IMG/VR virus record: IMGVR_UViG_3300032236_000771
Coordinates: 1-64,000 of that record
Length of the DNA stretch: 64,000 nucleotides
DNA from: a virus
Direction: 5' to 3' (one strand)
Shown: positions 9,395 to 18,957 of the stretch, piece after piece
Layout: every line of letters begins with the position of its first letter
Position numbering within the stretch: position 1 is the first letter of the stretch
The notes under the pieces: generated by a model
The model's input: only the letters and a program-made list of their open reading frames with translations
The model's database searches: none
What the model was told of the DNA's origin: nothing
Program-made: the position numbers and the translations under genes

Positions 9395-9810
9395 AGGAGT
9401 TCCTCACTTGATGGGCGGTTGCCTGGCGTAAGTACTACGCCGATGTTGGTGGTCACGGTGTCTTGGTTAGGTAGGCTGTAAACTACCTCTACAGACAAAA
9501 GGTTCTCTCGGTCGTCAAAAGAGGTATTGACCTTCTCAAGAGATAGGGCAGGTAAGAAGTTAGCAAAGGCATCGTGAACCGCACCCTTGAGCTTCTCTTG
9601 TGCACCTTGTTCGTTCTCAAAGTTCTGATAAGCAATCTTGGAGCCAAAGCGTGGTCGCATAACTCGCTCACCCACAACAGTGCCAAGAACCCCACGCACC
9701 CGGTCAGCCCAAATCTTGGACTGAGTATTACTTACGGCTACTCGTCCATACTGAGAAATGGCGAATGGTAGTGAGATAGAAATCTCTGAGATTGGGGCTT
9801 GCTGTGCCAT
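9391..9810 (-). CDS. Baseplate wedge protein, gp25-like
   Basis: This 139-residue protein matches the gp25/GPW family in size and in its core: QSKIWADRVRGVLGT, then RVMRPRFGSKI, then AVHDAFANFLP and a strand-rich end. gp25 nucleates sheath assembly on the baseplate and is present in nearly all contractile systems. It overlaps the J/gp6 start by 4 nt, which is the usual neighbour. Confidence 0.9.
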   Translation of the reverse strand: MAQQAPISEISISLPFAISQYGRVAVSNTQSKIWADRVRGVLGTVVGERVMRPRFGSKIAYQNFENEQGAQEKLKGAVHDAFANFLPALSLEKVNTSFDDRENLLSVEVVYSLPNQDTVTTNIGVVLTPGNRPSSEELL

Positions 9811-9816
9811 AGGTGC

Positions 9817-11106
9817 CTACTTCTTCGGTCCTTTGTGAATCCAAGTCGTTGGGGTTCTGGTATAGCCTTGACCCGTTTCTTTGGTCAATGCTCGCATAGG
9901 GGAAAGCATTGTCCCGCTAGTAGTTCGCAAATGAGGTGAATGCCCTCCGTTTGCTACTGCTGCTTCTAAGTCTACCTGACCCACTACGCTTGCGTTGGTC
10001 TTACGGCTTGGGGCTGGGGCGTTAGTTCCCGTGCCATCTGAAAGGGCTTGAATCTCTACTTGGTACTCACCGATGTAAGTGAGAGTGTGAGTTATCTCTG
10101 AAGGAACCCAAAATCCATCAAGGCGGGAGTCTACCCCCTGAACAAATACTGGGTGGTAAGGCCTCATGGCTGGGTGGCCCTGACCTTTGATACGAGCAGG
10201 GAGATTGAACCTTGCCAACTGGGCAGCTCCGTCCGCAGAGGTTGAAGCACCTACAACGTCATGCACTACCTGGTCCGTGCGTTGTTCGTCAAAGAAGACC
10301 GCATTGTTGCCACTACGCAGTTTTTTACCGACCTTAGTAGGAGCCTTAGTTGCAGTGACTGGCTTGCTAGTAACTGGGTCTACACCAGATACGGTCTTAG
10401 TATTGCGGAGCTCTAACCCGTCGATGTATTCGCCCTTCATGGCCTTGATGTAATCCAACGTACGGTCGCTATCCAACGTATCAGTTGGGACATCTCGACC
10501 AAAGGTTGCCATGACCGGGGCCGTCCCAGAGCCCTCATCAATAATTTTGTCCAAAGGTCGGAAGTAGAGAGTAGTGTTCTCTACGTACATGGCATAGCCA
10601 ATACGGGTAGCCTGCTCGTGCAACCACTCCCAATAGGACTGGTTAGCAATCGTAAGTTGAGGAAAAATTCGAGAATGTGGCTCACCGACAAACTTCAGGT
10701 TCTTTTCACGAGCAATCTGTTGAGCCACTTGCGTAATCGTCTTGTTACGGAATGTGCGAATCTTTCGTTCCTTCAAAACAAAGGAAGCCCCAATGCATAC
10801 AACTTCCATTACCTTCTTAGGGGCAACTGAGAGCTCAGAGGTGACGTGGGAGACATAGCCAGTAAAGGTTCCTTTATCAGAACCTTTGTTCCAAGTAAAA
10901 GTAACTGGGATACCAGTAGTTAGAGTGTCCAATAAGCGTTCATTCTGTGTGCTGTACTGCAAGACCGCAATGTCGTGAGACTTCATCTTCTGCGTAATAG
11001 TAACCTTGGCAGGAGGCAACAACGCCGTGTTCAAAGACGGCAACGTTGGAAACGTTACCGAATAGCCAGAACTTCGGCGGTTTGAACCGACTGAATTAGA
11101 GGGCAT
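9817..11106 (-). CDS. Baseplate hub protein, gp27/late-control-D-like
   Basis: This protein has 429 residues. The pattern of short beta strands, the AQQIAREKNLKFV segment, the QSYWEWLHEQATRIGYAMYV segment and the YFRPLDKII strand fit the hub family (gpD/gp27/VgrG hub). Such a hub forms the trimeric adaptor between the six-fold tube and the spike. The C-terminal 70 residues are disordered and Thr/Pro-rich. It overlaps the LysM gene by 11 nt and sits directly upstream of gp25, as expected. Confidence 0.78.
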   Translation of the reverse strand: MPSNSVGSNRRSSGYSVTFPTLPSLNTALLPPAKVTITQKMKSHDIAVLQYSTQNERLLDTLTTGIPVTFTWNKGSDKGTFTGYVSHVTSELSVAPKKVMEVVCIGASFVLKERKIRTFRNKTITQVAQQIAREKNLKFVGEPHSRIFPQLTIANQSYWEWLHEQATRIGYAMYVENTTLYFRPLDKIIDEGSGTAPVMATFGRDVPTDTLDSDRTLDYIKAMKGEYIDGLELRNTKTVSGVDPVTSKPVTATKAPTKVGKKLRSGNNAVFFDEQRTDQVVHDVVGASTSADGAAQLARFNLPARIKGQGHPAMRPYHPVFVQGVDSRLDGFWVPSEITHTLTYIGEYQVEIQALSDGTGTNAPAPSRKTNASVVGQVDLEAAVANGGHSPHLRTTSGTMLSPMRALTKETGQGYTRTPTTWIHKGPKK

Positions 11107-11374
11107 TTGGAATTCGCACTACCGTTCCAACTTGGATGTCAAATGGGTCAATAATCTCTGGATTGAAGTCCATGATTTTCCACCATGACTCAGGGCTACC
11201 CAAGAACTCATTTGCAATTAGGTCGATGCGGTCATTCTCAACCCAGGTGTAGTAATAGAACGAAGCTGTTGCAGTAGGGAACTCCCTGAATGCAGTAAAG
11301 AAGTAGTCATCTCTATTTGTATCATAGGTTTTAGCAATTAGTGCAGTCGCATAGCGGCTATCTGTATAAATCAC
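11096..11374 (-). CDS. LysM/gp53-like baseplate protein
   Basis: This 92-residue protein ends with a LysM-like module (DRIDLIANEFLGSPESWWKI, then NPEIIDPFDIQVGTVVRIP). Proteins with this pattern are the gp53/XkdP-type components that connect hub and wedge. It overlaps the upstream 557-residue gene by 4 nt and the hub by 11 nt. Peptidoglycan binding by LysM is possible, but in this family the fold is structural. Confidence 0.8.
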   Translation of the reverse strand: MIYTDSRYATALIAKTYDTNRDDYFFTAFREFPTATASFYYYTWVENDRIDLIANEFLGSPESWWKIMDFNPEIIDPFDIQVGTVVRIPNAL

Positions 11375-13044
11375 TCGAGAACCAATCCTTTGTTTCCAGA
11401 AGCACCATTCCTATTGCCAATAGGCGTGTAGGTAGTGCTCCAAGTATTGCTGTCTGGGTAATCAGGGTAACGACTAAAGCCAATGTCAACGTAACTCAAG
11501 ATTGGAACCATTCGCTCGTTAAACATCACGTGGTTCACCATCATGGTATTGACGTAGCCGTAGTATCGAAGATTAGGACCTAGGTGTAGCTCTACCTTAC
11601 GGCGACTGAAGAAGCCCATGTCCGCAGTCATTTCATACCGCAACTGGCTTTTCATGGTGTAGCCCAAGAGAACACGAAGCAAGTACTCAACGTCATACAT
11701 GGTGCCCTTGTTGTAAATGGCGTTCTGCTCATCGAATTCGATACCATGGGCTTTAGCTTGAGCCAAGTTCCAAGGATTACGTGGAGCATACAGGTTGGCA
11801 GCCAAAGCCTCTGACTTCAAAGTCCCATCCGTGTTGTAATACTTCATGTCGTACATACGGTTTAGCAAAATCTTAAAACTAATGCTGGCTGAGGCAACGT
11901 TAGGCGGGATGTAGTTGGCTGGGTCTTTACCAGACATCTGTAGTGCCACGTCCGTCTGAGCAACTCCCAAGTAGTTCATGTTGATTGACCCAGGGTTGTA
12001 TAGGAACTGGAACCCATACTTCTTTTGAGACTCATTCTTTGGGAAACCAGATACCGTGCCGTTGTAGTCAGTGACTCCCCCAGGTGGGAAGTAGGTCTGG
12101 AACATGCCCTTGCTACCTTGGACTTCTCGCCACAACTGTTTAGCGTCCAGTACTGCAGAAGGCGAGTTAGACCAAGTATTTCCTGGAATACCATTGACCG
12201 CTAGGTCCGCTTCTTCAACAGTTGTGTGTGCAGTTGCACGGGTAGGTAGGTAGCCTTCCTTGACAGAACCAACGTTGTAAATAACTGGTTTTGCATCTAG
12301 GTCAGCCTTTGAGATAAAGTTGCCCGGTGGTTGAGTGGTGCCTCCACCGTTGCCACTGAAAGAAGAAAAAGGAAGGCCAGCGGTGCCAAAGATGTACTTG
12401 CTGGCATTTGCTCCAGCCAACTTCTTGAACAAAGCAACTTCTGGAGCAAGTTGTGCTGAGGCCTTGTCTAACTTGCTTGAGATGGTTGAAATACGTGCCT
12501 CAAGCTCCTTCTTAAATACTCGAAAGTTTAGTCCCGTTAGGCTTGCTCTATCCAGCTCAGGGCTAATTGGTGCATTTGGACTTTCTGGGGAATGCCAAAG
12601 CATGTTATCTGCGGGAAAGTAGACGTCGTAAGGGCCGCCATCATCGTTACCATCTACGTTGTAGAGTGGTGAGCCAACGTATTCCGTTGGTAGAGCATTG
12701 TAATCGCCAGTAAAAAAACCTGTGTGGTGAATCCACCTTCCCTTTGCGTTAGAGAAGAAATTGTGCACAGCGGCCTTAGATACCAGTGCACTTGGCTGAC
12801 CATCGTAAGCATGACTAGCGTGTGCAGGGGGAGAAAAACTGCCAGAGCATTTATTCAACAAGTCCTGTAGCAGAAATAGCTGTCCCTTGTATTTCTCAAC
12901 CTCTTGCCACTTAGGGCTCCAAACCCAGTCAGACAGTTTATTAATCTTTTGCTGTTGAGCAAGGGTTTCTTGCTTTTGGGTCGGATAGATTCTGTATGCG
13001 TCTTCTTTAGCCGCACCTCTTGGAGTACCTGGATGTCCTGACAT
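11371..13044 (-). CDS. Tail/baseplate protein upstream of LysM protein
   Basis: This protein has 557 residues. The N-terminal 230 are helical (QKQETLAQQQKINKL; ELEARISTISSKLDKASAQL). The C-terminal half has FQFLYNPGSINMNYLG, then SASISFKILLNRMYDMKYYN and VEYLLRVLLGYT. A phenylalanine-rich FxFNPxxI motif before a strand-rich domain is known from contractile-tail tube-initiator or baseplate proteins that pair with LysM proteins. The helical N-terminal extension is unusual. It lies between tape measure and LysM gene; the exact role is inferred. Confidence 0.65.
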   Translation of the reverse strand: MSGHPGTPRGAAKEDAYRIYPTQKQETLAQQQKINKLSDWVWSPKWQEVEKYKGQLFLLQDLLNKCSGSFSPPAHASHAYDGQPSALVSKAAVHNFFSNAKGRWIHHTGFFTGDYNALPTEYVGSPLYNVDGNDDGGPYDVYFPADNMLWHSPESPNAPISPELDRASLTGLNFRVFKKELEARISTISSKLDKASAQLAPEVALFKKLAGANASKYIFGTAGLPFSSFSGNGGGTTQPPGNFISKADLDAKPVIYNVGSVKEGYLPTRATAHTTVEEADLAVNGIPGNTWSNSPSAVLDAKQLWREVQGSKGMFQTYFPPGGVTDYNGTVSGFPKNESQKKYGFQFLYNPGSINMNYLGVAQTDVALQMSGKDPANYIPPNVASASISFKILLNRMYDMKYYNTDGTLKSEALAANLYAPRNPWNLAQAKAHGIEFDEQNAIYNKGTMYDVEYLLRVLLGYTMKSQLRYEMTADMGFFSRRKVELHLGPNLRYYGYVNTMMVNHVMFNERMVPILSYVDIGFSRYPDYPDSNTWSTTYTPIGNRNGASGNKGLVLE

Positions 13045-15134
13045 TATCTACTTCCCATACTTGAAGTCATTGCGTGTTCGTCGAGAATCTGCTTCACGGT
13101 CTCTGCAAACTTTCGTGCCTCGGCCTCTGATGCTTGAGCAATAGTTAGGTTGATGTCTACCTTGGTGCCACCGCCCATAACCGAGCCACCACCCGCTGGG
13201 GTAATCCCGCCAAGACTCATGCCAGAGTAAGAACCACCAACGCCAGTAGCGGCAGTGGATGCAGAAGTTCCCAGCGAGTAAGAACGGCCTTGGTTAGAAG
13301 ACCCTGTCCATGCTGGAACACTAGCCGAAGTTGTTGGGGCACTAATGCCCAGCAAGTCGTTGACAGAAGCAGATAGTGTGGCTCCAGAGAAACCGCCAGC
13401 ATCGTTTGTAGACGACGTGCTGTATTTTCCATTACCCGCTTTAGATGGGTCAATCTGAGCTGCACCAGTAAGGATTACTGATGGGTCTACTGGAGTTCCA
13501 TCCTTAGTAACCTCAAAGTGCAAGTGAGGACCAGTAACGTGTCCGCTGTGGCCCGAGGTACCGATGCGTTGACCAGCAGTTACCTTTTGCCCCGGCTGGA
13601 CATCGGCACTAGAAGGGTCCAAGTGAGCATAGATAGTTTTGTACCCATTGCCATGGTCCACAGTGACATAGTGCCCAAATGAGTACGCTCCGCTACCTAC
13701 TGAGTCAGTAGAGACAACACCGTCTGCCGCTGCGTAAACTGGAGAACCGTCGCGAACTCCGTAGTCCACACCGTTGTGTCCTTGAGCACCCCACATTGGC
13801 CCCATCTCGTGCCATGTAGCAGTGATTGGTCCATTAGCGGGTACCGCTGACCCACTAGACGAGGCACCAGTTCCGCCACCAGAAAATGCACCAGTTCCGT
13901 TACCGCCAGAAGTTCCACCCTTAGGCACGATGCTTCCAAGAGCACTGCCTATAGTGGAACCCAGCAAAGCACCCGCAACAGTTCCTCCACCGGGCTCAAT
14001 AATCGTTCCAACGATTCCGCCCAAAACTGCTCCACCGATAGTCATTGCACCAGAGAGGGCTGAAGAACCTTTTTGCACTGCTTGACCAGCAGGGGTTCCT
14101 GCAGCAGTCTGCAACTGAGCGTTGAGCTGGCCGAACTGGGTAATGGTGTCCTTGATTACGCCATTCAATGAAGCAAACCACGCAGCAGCTTGATTGGCAC
14201 CTTGCTCATAAACACCAGATGCGGTGCCCATTTGGTCCGTCATGGTGGTGTTGATACTTAATGCCGATGCAAGTGGGTTGGTATTTCCCTTAGCATTGTT
14301 TGCCCCCATAATACTTTTCATCGCCGCATTGTTGGACAAGTCCATGTTCTTGCCGCCAAGTTTATTGACCATGTATGACATGAACATAGTCTGCTGGTCT
14401 TGGCTCAAACCAAGGTTATTGAGGTCAGCACCCAAGTTGCCTCGACGGTAACTATCCATCAAGTTAGTTACATTGAGGTTTCCGCTATTGCCAGAGAATA
14501 CCTGATTAGCAATCTGACCAAAGATTTGACTTTGAGTGAGAGATTTACCCGTCATTGGGTCTGAAGTGTAGATGCCCAAGGACTGCATCATGTTTGCTGA
14601 GGTCTGACCAGATGTCAGGCCCTCAAGGGCAGTGGCAGCGGACTGGTTATCCATGCCCAGATACTTGGCAGCGTTTGAGGTAGACCGCATCAACTGCATG
14701 TAGGTGCTGTTAGACGCAGTGCTGAAGTTAACGCCTCGACCCATGAAGTAGTTGGACACCATCGAGTCCGCACCAGGCGAAGTGATTCCTCCAGCCATAG
14801 CACTGAAGGATGCCTTCATCATGGTCTGCTTGTTGTACCCAGGAGCAAAGATGGAGCCCTGATAGTAGCCCATGTTATAGGTTTGGGTAGCAGCCACATT
14901 CGGCATTGCGGCAGCCATACCTGAAATTACGCCACTAACGACATTTCCCACACCGCCCACAAGGTTGGAAGCAAGCATGCTTCCTGGGGTCATGCCTCCC
15001 ATAGAAGAGCCAACGCCTCCACTCGAGCCACCAGCAAGAAGGGTGCTGAGTTTAGGGAGGACTGCGTTTAGTTTAGAATCGAGGTTGGCAACGGCACGGG
15101 TTAGGCCATCAACCTGTTGAGTGGTATCAGTCAT
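13044..15134 (-). CDS. Tail tape measure protein with M23 peptidase domain
   Basis: This 696-residue protein is Gly/Met/Ala-rich with long hydrophobic helices (about 60-110 and 365-410), as in tape measures. Residues about 435-550 are an M23 zinc peptidase: HNGVD supplies the first His/Asp ligands near 452-456, and GPHLHFEV near 533-540 gives the HxH motif. Such domains cut peptide cross-links in the wall during DNA injection. It shares one base with the next gene and overlaps the chaperone frame by 8 nt. At 696 residues it is short for a contractile tail, suggesting a tail near 100 nm. Confidence 0.85.
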   Translation of the reverse strand: MTDTTQQVDGLTRAVANLDSKLNAVLPKLSTLLAGGSSGGVGSSMGGMTPGSMLASNLVGGVGNVVSGVISGMAAAMPNVAATQTYNMGYYQGSIFAPGYNKQTMMKASFSAMAGGITSPGADSMVSNYFMGRGVNFSTASNSTYMQLMRSTSNAAKYLGMDNQSAATALEGLTSGQTSANMMQSLGIYTSDPMTGKSLTQSQIFGQIANQVFSGNSGNLNVTNLMDSYRRGNLGADLNNLGLSQDQQTMFMSYMVNKLGGKNMDLSNNAAMKSIMGANNAKGNTNPLASALSINTTMTDQMGTASGVYEQGANQAAAWFASLNGVIKDTITQFGQLNAQLQTAAGTPAGQAVQKGSSALSGAMTIGGAVLGGIVGTIIEPGGGTVAGALLGSTIGSALGSIVPKGGTSGGNGTGAFSGGGTGASSSGSAVPANGPITATWHEMGPMWGAQGHNGVDYGVRDGSPVYAAADGVVSTDSVGSGAYSFGHYVTVDHGNGYKTIYAHLDPSSADVQPGQKVTAGQRIGTSGHSGHVTGPHLHFEVTKDGTPVDPSVILTGAAQIDPSKAGNGKYSTSSTNDAGGFSGATLSASVNDLLGISAPTTSASVPAWTGSSNQGRSYSLGTSASTAATGVGGSYSGMSLGGITPAGGGSVMGGGTKVDINLTIAQASEAEARKFAETVKQILDEHAMTSSMGSR

Positions 15135-15336
15135 CCAACTTCACCTTTCCTCGTTCTCGGGCTATCTCTAGCCAGTTCAGTCTTTCTCTACGAGATAGGC
15201 TCTTGATTTCCTCAAGAGTCCATCCCGGATAAATCTCGGTAATTGTGGCCCACTGATTCATCAGTAGGTTGAACCCCGTAACACTAGAAGCGAAACAACG
15301 CTCCAAGCGATACTGGAACCACAACCTCTCCACCAC
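15127..15336 (-). CDS. Tail assembly chaperone, second frame
   Basis: This 69-residue frame starts at a GTG at 15336 that lies inside the preceding chaperone gene, in its +1 frame. The first ATG is at 15261 (44 residues), 22 nt after the first chaperone stop. The C-terminal TLEEIKSLSRRERLNWLEIA resembles the short extension product made from tail assembly chaperone genes next to tape measures. It may be expressed by frameshifting, by re-initiation at 15261, or from the GTG. Overlap with the tape measure start is 8 nt. Confidence 0.65.
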   Translation of the reverse strand: MVERLWFQYRLERCFASSVTGFNLLMNQWATITEIYPGWTLEEIKSLSRRERLNWLEIARERGKVKLDD

Positions 15337-16099
15337 AGTCTGGACAAGTCACCTTGACCGCTTCAAACTTTGGTCCCGGTGCCCGCTTGACAATCTCTTC
15401 GACAATCTTTCGACGGTCAACCAGACCCAAGTTCTGCACCTGTAGTGGACTTACTACTGGACTTCCATTTATCTCAATAACGGTGTTCTCGAGCAAAATG
15501 GTCGTCAACTCTGCCGAGTTCTTCTCCTCAGCAGCGATAATCTCTCGTTGAGTCATGCCAGTTGGCAGACTCACCAAGAACTCCCCCTTATTACCTTGGA
15601 CGGTAAAGTTTCGGTCAGCAATTGGGTCTACCAGAACCTTGCTCTGGATGTCGCCATCGATGTCCACAGAAACCGTCTTGAAGTCCTTGCATCCATCGCA
15701 GAATGCCCCTAGTTCAGCAGTCTTGCCGAAAGTCGCCTTGTAAATACCAAGAAGAAGAGCATCTCGGTCACCCGCTAGAAGACCATCCAAGACTCCTTCC
15801 GTGGCCTTTTTGTTTCCAATAGAAACCACAGCTCGGTTCAGAATCGTGACCCAAGTCTTGCCTTGGTTAGTCAAACGACCAATTGCCTCTTCATCCTTGC
15901 CGTTTAGTTCTCGAACTTCTGCGGTCCTAATGACCTCCCCAGTATCACTGATGTATCCACCAGGGAGGGTCACTAGGTTGTCCGCAGGAGAAGCGAGGTT
16001 GGCTTTTTCGATTGGTGCTACAGGTACAGCGGTAGCGTCTTCAACCATTGCGTTGAATACGTTTGGATTACTTGCTGCACTGACGGTGTTATTTTCCAT
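15284..16099 (-). CDS. Tail assembly chaperone / gp26-like baseplate protein
   Basis: This 271-residue protein has the VRELNGKDEEAI motif near 60-72 that is typical of the tail assembly chaperone (gp26-like) proteins encoded before the tape measure in contractile phages. It has a CDGC pair at about 133-136 and a C-terminal CPDC pair, together able to bind zinc. Its end overlaps the second chaperone frame by 53 nt. The last codons before the TAG include TTG TTT CGC TTC, where a +1 slip would continue into the downstream frame. Confidence 0.75.
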   Translation of the reverse strand: MENNTVSAASNPNVFNAMVEDATAVPVAPIEKANLASPADNLVTLPGGYISDTGEVIRTAEVRELNGKDEEAIGRLTNQGKTWVTILNRAVVSIGNKKATEGVLDGLLAGDRDALLLGIYKATFGKTAELGAFCDGCKDFKTVSVDIDGDIQSKVLVDPIADRNFTVQGNKGEFLVSLPTGMTQREIIAAEEKNSAELTTILLENTVIEINGSPVVSPLQVQNLGLVDRRKIVEEIVKRAPGPKFEAVKVTCPDCGGEVVVPVSLGALFRF

Positions 16100-16115
16100 T
16101 TAGTTTCCTTTTTAG

Positions 16116-16739
16116 TTACTGGGTTAGTGCTTCTGCCGAACCAGCAGTTGGTTCTTCGTTTAGACCAGGTAGCTTGGTTGCCCAAGTTGAGTCCATGCCC
16201 TCGTGAACAACGGTGAGCTGCTCTACGAAGATAGCGTTGTCCGCTGCGTTGAGGTCCGAGTAAGCCAGCGAAGTAATCCACGCATTGTAGATGTAGAAAC
16301 GCTGTGCGATGTGGTCCTGGTTACGAGAGCCGTCCTCTGAGCCAGCACCAGCGATTGGGTGCGAGAGAACCTGAATCTCGATGTCGCAACGGAAATTGTT
16401 GGCACCGACGTTGGTAGCGGTTGAGCCACCCTGTACGGTTGCAAACAACTTACGCATCCACTCCCAGTTCTGCTTGGTGCCAAGAACGACGCCACGCTGG
16501 AAGGTGACTGGAGAGAACGTGGTCTGACCAGGGATTTGGTGGAAGGTGGTGTTGTAGCCACCCTCACGGTAAGGGATTGAATCGGTGGTAACCGACAGAC
16601 CCGATACCGAGGTGAATCCAAGCAAACCCGAAGGCACGTTTGGAGTGTTCGAGTCTAGCGGGGTGAACTTGACCAAGAAGCGGAAGTTTCTTAGCGGGTC
16701 AGTCGCTAGAGTAGAGCGGTTGTTAACAATAGTTGCCAT
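16116..16739 (-). CDS. Tail tube protein, gp19-like
   Basis: This 207-residue protein has the conserved gp19 features: DPLRNFRFLVKF at the N-terminus, LGFTSVSGLSVTTDSIPYREGG, then PVTFQRGVVLGTKQNWEWMR. It forms the inner tube rings under the sheath. It is 12 nt downstream of the sheath gene and upstream of the chaperones, the expected order. Confidence 0.93.
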   Translation of the reverse strand: MATIVNNRSTLATDPLRNFRFLVKFTPLDSNTPNVPSGLLGFTSVSGLSVTTDSIPYREGGYNTTFHQIPGQTTFSPVTFQRGVVLGTKQNWEWMRKLFATVQGGSTATNVGANNFRCDIEIQVLSHPIAGAGSEDGSRNQDHIAQRFYIYNAWITSLAYSDLNAADNAIFVEQLTVVHEGMDSTWATKLPGLNEEPTAGSAEALTQ

Positions 16740-16751
16740 TGTCTATTCTCC

Positions 16752-18263
16752 TTAGTTAGCAGTCTTTTGACTGATGTTGATGACCACAAACTCGGCAGGA
16801 TACTGGAGGGCAACTCCGACCTGAATGTGAACTTCACCGTTAGCGATGGTCTGAGCGGTGTTGTTCTCAGCGTCAACCTTTACAAAGTAAGCCTGTGCAG
16901 GAGTAGTTCCACGCAGACCTCCCTGGTTACGGTATGCGTTTAGGAATACGCTGATGGTGGTTTGGATTCGTGCCCAAAGGTCCTCATTATTGTTCTCAAA
17001 GAGAGCAAACTGAGTGAGGTCATTGAGCGACTTCTCGATGTAGTTCAGCGAACGACGCATGTTTACATATTTGTTCGATGTTCCATCCTGAAGCAGGGTA
17101 CGAGCACCCATCGATACAACTCCAGCACCCGGCAGGTTGCGGAGAGCGTTGATTGGGTATGCACCAGAGTTCAAAGCGTCCAACTCAGATGAGGTGAACA
17201 ACTTCTCGAGTGCAAGGGCACCCTTTACGCCAGCGTTCAAACCTGCAGGGGCCTTGAATGGTCCCGACTGCTTGTCAGTCTGGATGTAAAGTCCAGCGAT
17301 AGCACTTGCTGGAGCAACCTTGCGGAGTGACTGCAGACTACGGCCTACTGGGTCAGTAATGTAGTAGTTAGGGAAGTAAACCGCTGCGTGGCTTGAGCTG
17401 GTCAGTCCCGCTGCATAGTCAAGTGCATCTGGAACAGCCGTTGAAGGTGCCGAGATTGCTGGGGTGTCAATTACAGCAAAGCTGTAAGTCGAGTCTGCCC
17501 AAGCAATCAGTGCATTGTGAACGGTAGTTGCGTTAGTCGAACCCAACTTAGCGATAACCTCAGGAGCAAAGACAACCAGTGGGCGGTCAATTGCACCGAA
17601 GTCAGCGACTGCACCCGAGTAGTCGGTAGCAGTAGCGGCCGAACCATCAGCCCCATTTACCAAAGGCAATACAGCGGTGGTAGGGGTCTTGGTCAAGTCG
17701 CTGACCGAGATGGTGATTGCGTTTGAGGCGTTGTTTACTACCGACTCAACGAAGTCGCCCGAAGTGCGGTCATTCACAACAACGTTGGTGTAACGCTCAA
17801 GGATGATGTCATCAGCAACGTTAGTTGGGGTGTTGCCACCTTCCTTGTAGACAGTCAGGTCAAAGTAGCCCGACTGAGCTGCTGCGGTGAACTGAATACG
17901 TAGGTTGTTGCCGTCTGAACCAAAGTCCTTAGCCGTAACGGTAGCCATAGTGTCGGTACCGTTAGTGGTGTGAGGAACAACAATGCTGGCCTTGACTGCA
18001 TCAGTGTGGACAACGCGACGAACGTAGAGTTCGCTACCGCCATTCTGGAAGAACTGGCCAACACCGAAGGTTGCTGGGTAACTAACGTTGTAACCGCCAA
18101 AACGCTTTACAAAGTCATACCACGAGGTAACCAAAGTTACCGAGGTTGGTCCCTGAGCAAACTCGCCAACAGCAGCACCCGCAGCATTTGCGGAACTGGT
18201 TGCAGCAATCTGAGCAGGGAGCAGAGTTTCACTGATGTAAACACCAGGACGCTGATACGTCAT
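16752..18263 (-). CDS. Contractile tail sheath protein
   Basis: This 503-residue protein starts with YQRPGVYISE and continues with AAVGEFAQGPTSVTLVTSW and FGVGQFFQNGGSELYVRRVV, all typical of sheath proteins (gp18/XkdK family). The C-terminal domain (MRRSLNYIEKSLNDLTQFALF, then QTTISVFLNAYRNQGGLRG, then the strand EFVVINISQ) is the sheath handshake region. It establishes myovirus morphology. A strong RBS (AGGAGA) precedes the ATG. Confidence 0.95.
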   Translation of the reverse strand: MTYQRPGVYISETLLPAQIAATSSANAAGAAVGEFAQGPTSVTLVTSWYDFVKRFGGYNVSYPATFGVGQFFQNGGSELYVRRVVHTDAVKASIVVPHTTNGTDTMATVTAKDFGSDGNNLRIQFTAAAQSGYFDLTVYKEGGNTPTNVADDIILERYTNVVVNDRTSGDFVESVVNNASNAITISVSDLTKTPTTAVLPLVNGADGSAATATDYSGAVADFGAIDRPLVVFAPEVIAKLGSTNATTVHNALIAWADSTYSFAVIDTPAISAPSTAVPDALDYAAGLTSSSHAAVYFPNYYITDPVGRSLQSLRKVAPASAIAGLYIQTDKQSGPFKAPAGLNAGVKGALALEKLFTSSELDALNSGAYPINALRNLPGAGVVSMGARTLLQDGTSNKYVNMRRSLNYIEKSLNDLTQFALFENNNEDLWARIQTTISVFLNAYRNQGGLRGTTPAQAYFVKVDAENNTAQTIANGEVHIQVGVALQYPAEFVVINISQKTAN

Positions 18264-18303
18264 CTTTTCTCCTTAGATAGGTTAGTAATACGGGGTGAAC
18301 GAA

Positions 18304-18957
18304 TTATGAGCGGATTATGTTCGAGGCAATGCCCGTAAACTGTGGCTGGTGAGCAGTGCCGCCAGCGTAAGCAGAGTCGAGCGAGTCGATGTTGATGGAC
18401 GAAACTTTTGTCAGAGTTCGGTAAGTATCCTGCGATACTTCACTCGAGACTCGGACGGTTATTGCATTGACGAACAAACGCTTGGCCTGCTCTGGTACAT
18501 CTCGCTTTGAGATGTTGATTACGTCTAGACGGCGGATGGTTCCATCCTCCAGAACTAGCGAACCAAATCGAATTGGCAGTTTCTCAAACATAATCTGAGT
18601 AACTAGTTGACGGTCGTGGCGTGGGTTACGAGAGTAGACACTAATCTGGTAATCCAGCGATACTGGGATAGGCAGGTGAAGTTGCCAGTTCTCAGCCTCG
18701 GTGCCCGTCTTTAGGTAATCGATGTTTGGTGTGTCCGAGTTGACAAGGCCACGCATTTCGCGGTCCGTCTCTCGACTAATGTCAATCATGTCGATGGTGA
18801 CGTAGGGGTAAGACTGGGTACGGATTTCTTGGTCAGGCTGCCCAAACCAAACGCCAACCTCACGTGGAGTGTCGGTGCCGTCTGACTTCTGGTCAGATAC
18901 AACCATTCCTTTGAGTTTCTCTCGCAGGGCTTTATCTTCTGAAAGTAGAAATGCCAT
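18304..18957 (-). CDS. Tail terminator / neck protein
   Basis: This 217-residue protein lies directly upstream of the sheath. It has YPYVTIDMIDISRETDREM, then the strand LDYQISVYSRNPRHDRQLVTQ and MFEKLPIRFG. This alternating strand-helix plan with a central YQISVYS strand matches tail terminator (gpU/gp15-like) proteins that cap the tube. The start shares one base with the stop of the preceding 102-residue gene. The family call is by pattern and position. Confidence 0.68.
   Translation of the reverse strand: MAFLLSEDKALREKLKGMVVSDQKSDGTDTPREVGVWFGQPDQEIRTQSYPYVTIDMIDISRETDREMRGLVNSDTPNIDYLKTGTEAENWQLHLPIPVSLDYQISVYSRNPRHDRQLVTQIMFEKLPIRFGSLVLEDGTIRRLDVINISKRDVPEQAKRLFVNAITVRVSSEVSQDTYRTLTKVSSINIDSLDSAYAGGTAHQPQFTGIASNIIRS

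Noticed and set aside
13044-15134. Tape-measure protein read as a free endolysin because of its M23 domain
   Set aside because: Its size, hydrophobic helices and place between chaperones and baseplate genes fit a tape measure with a wall-cutting domain.
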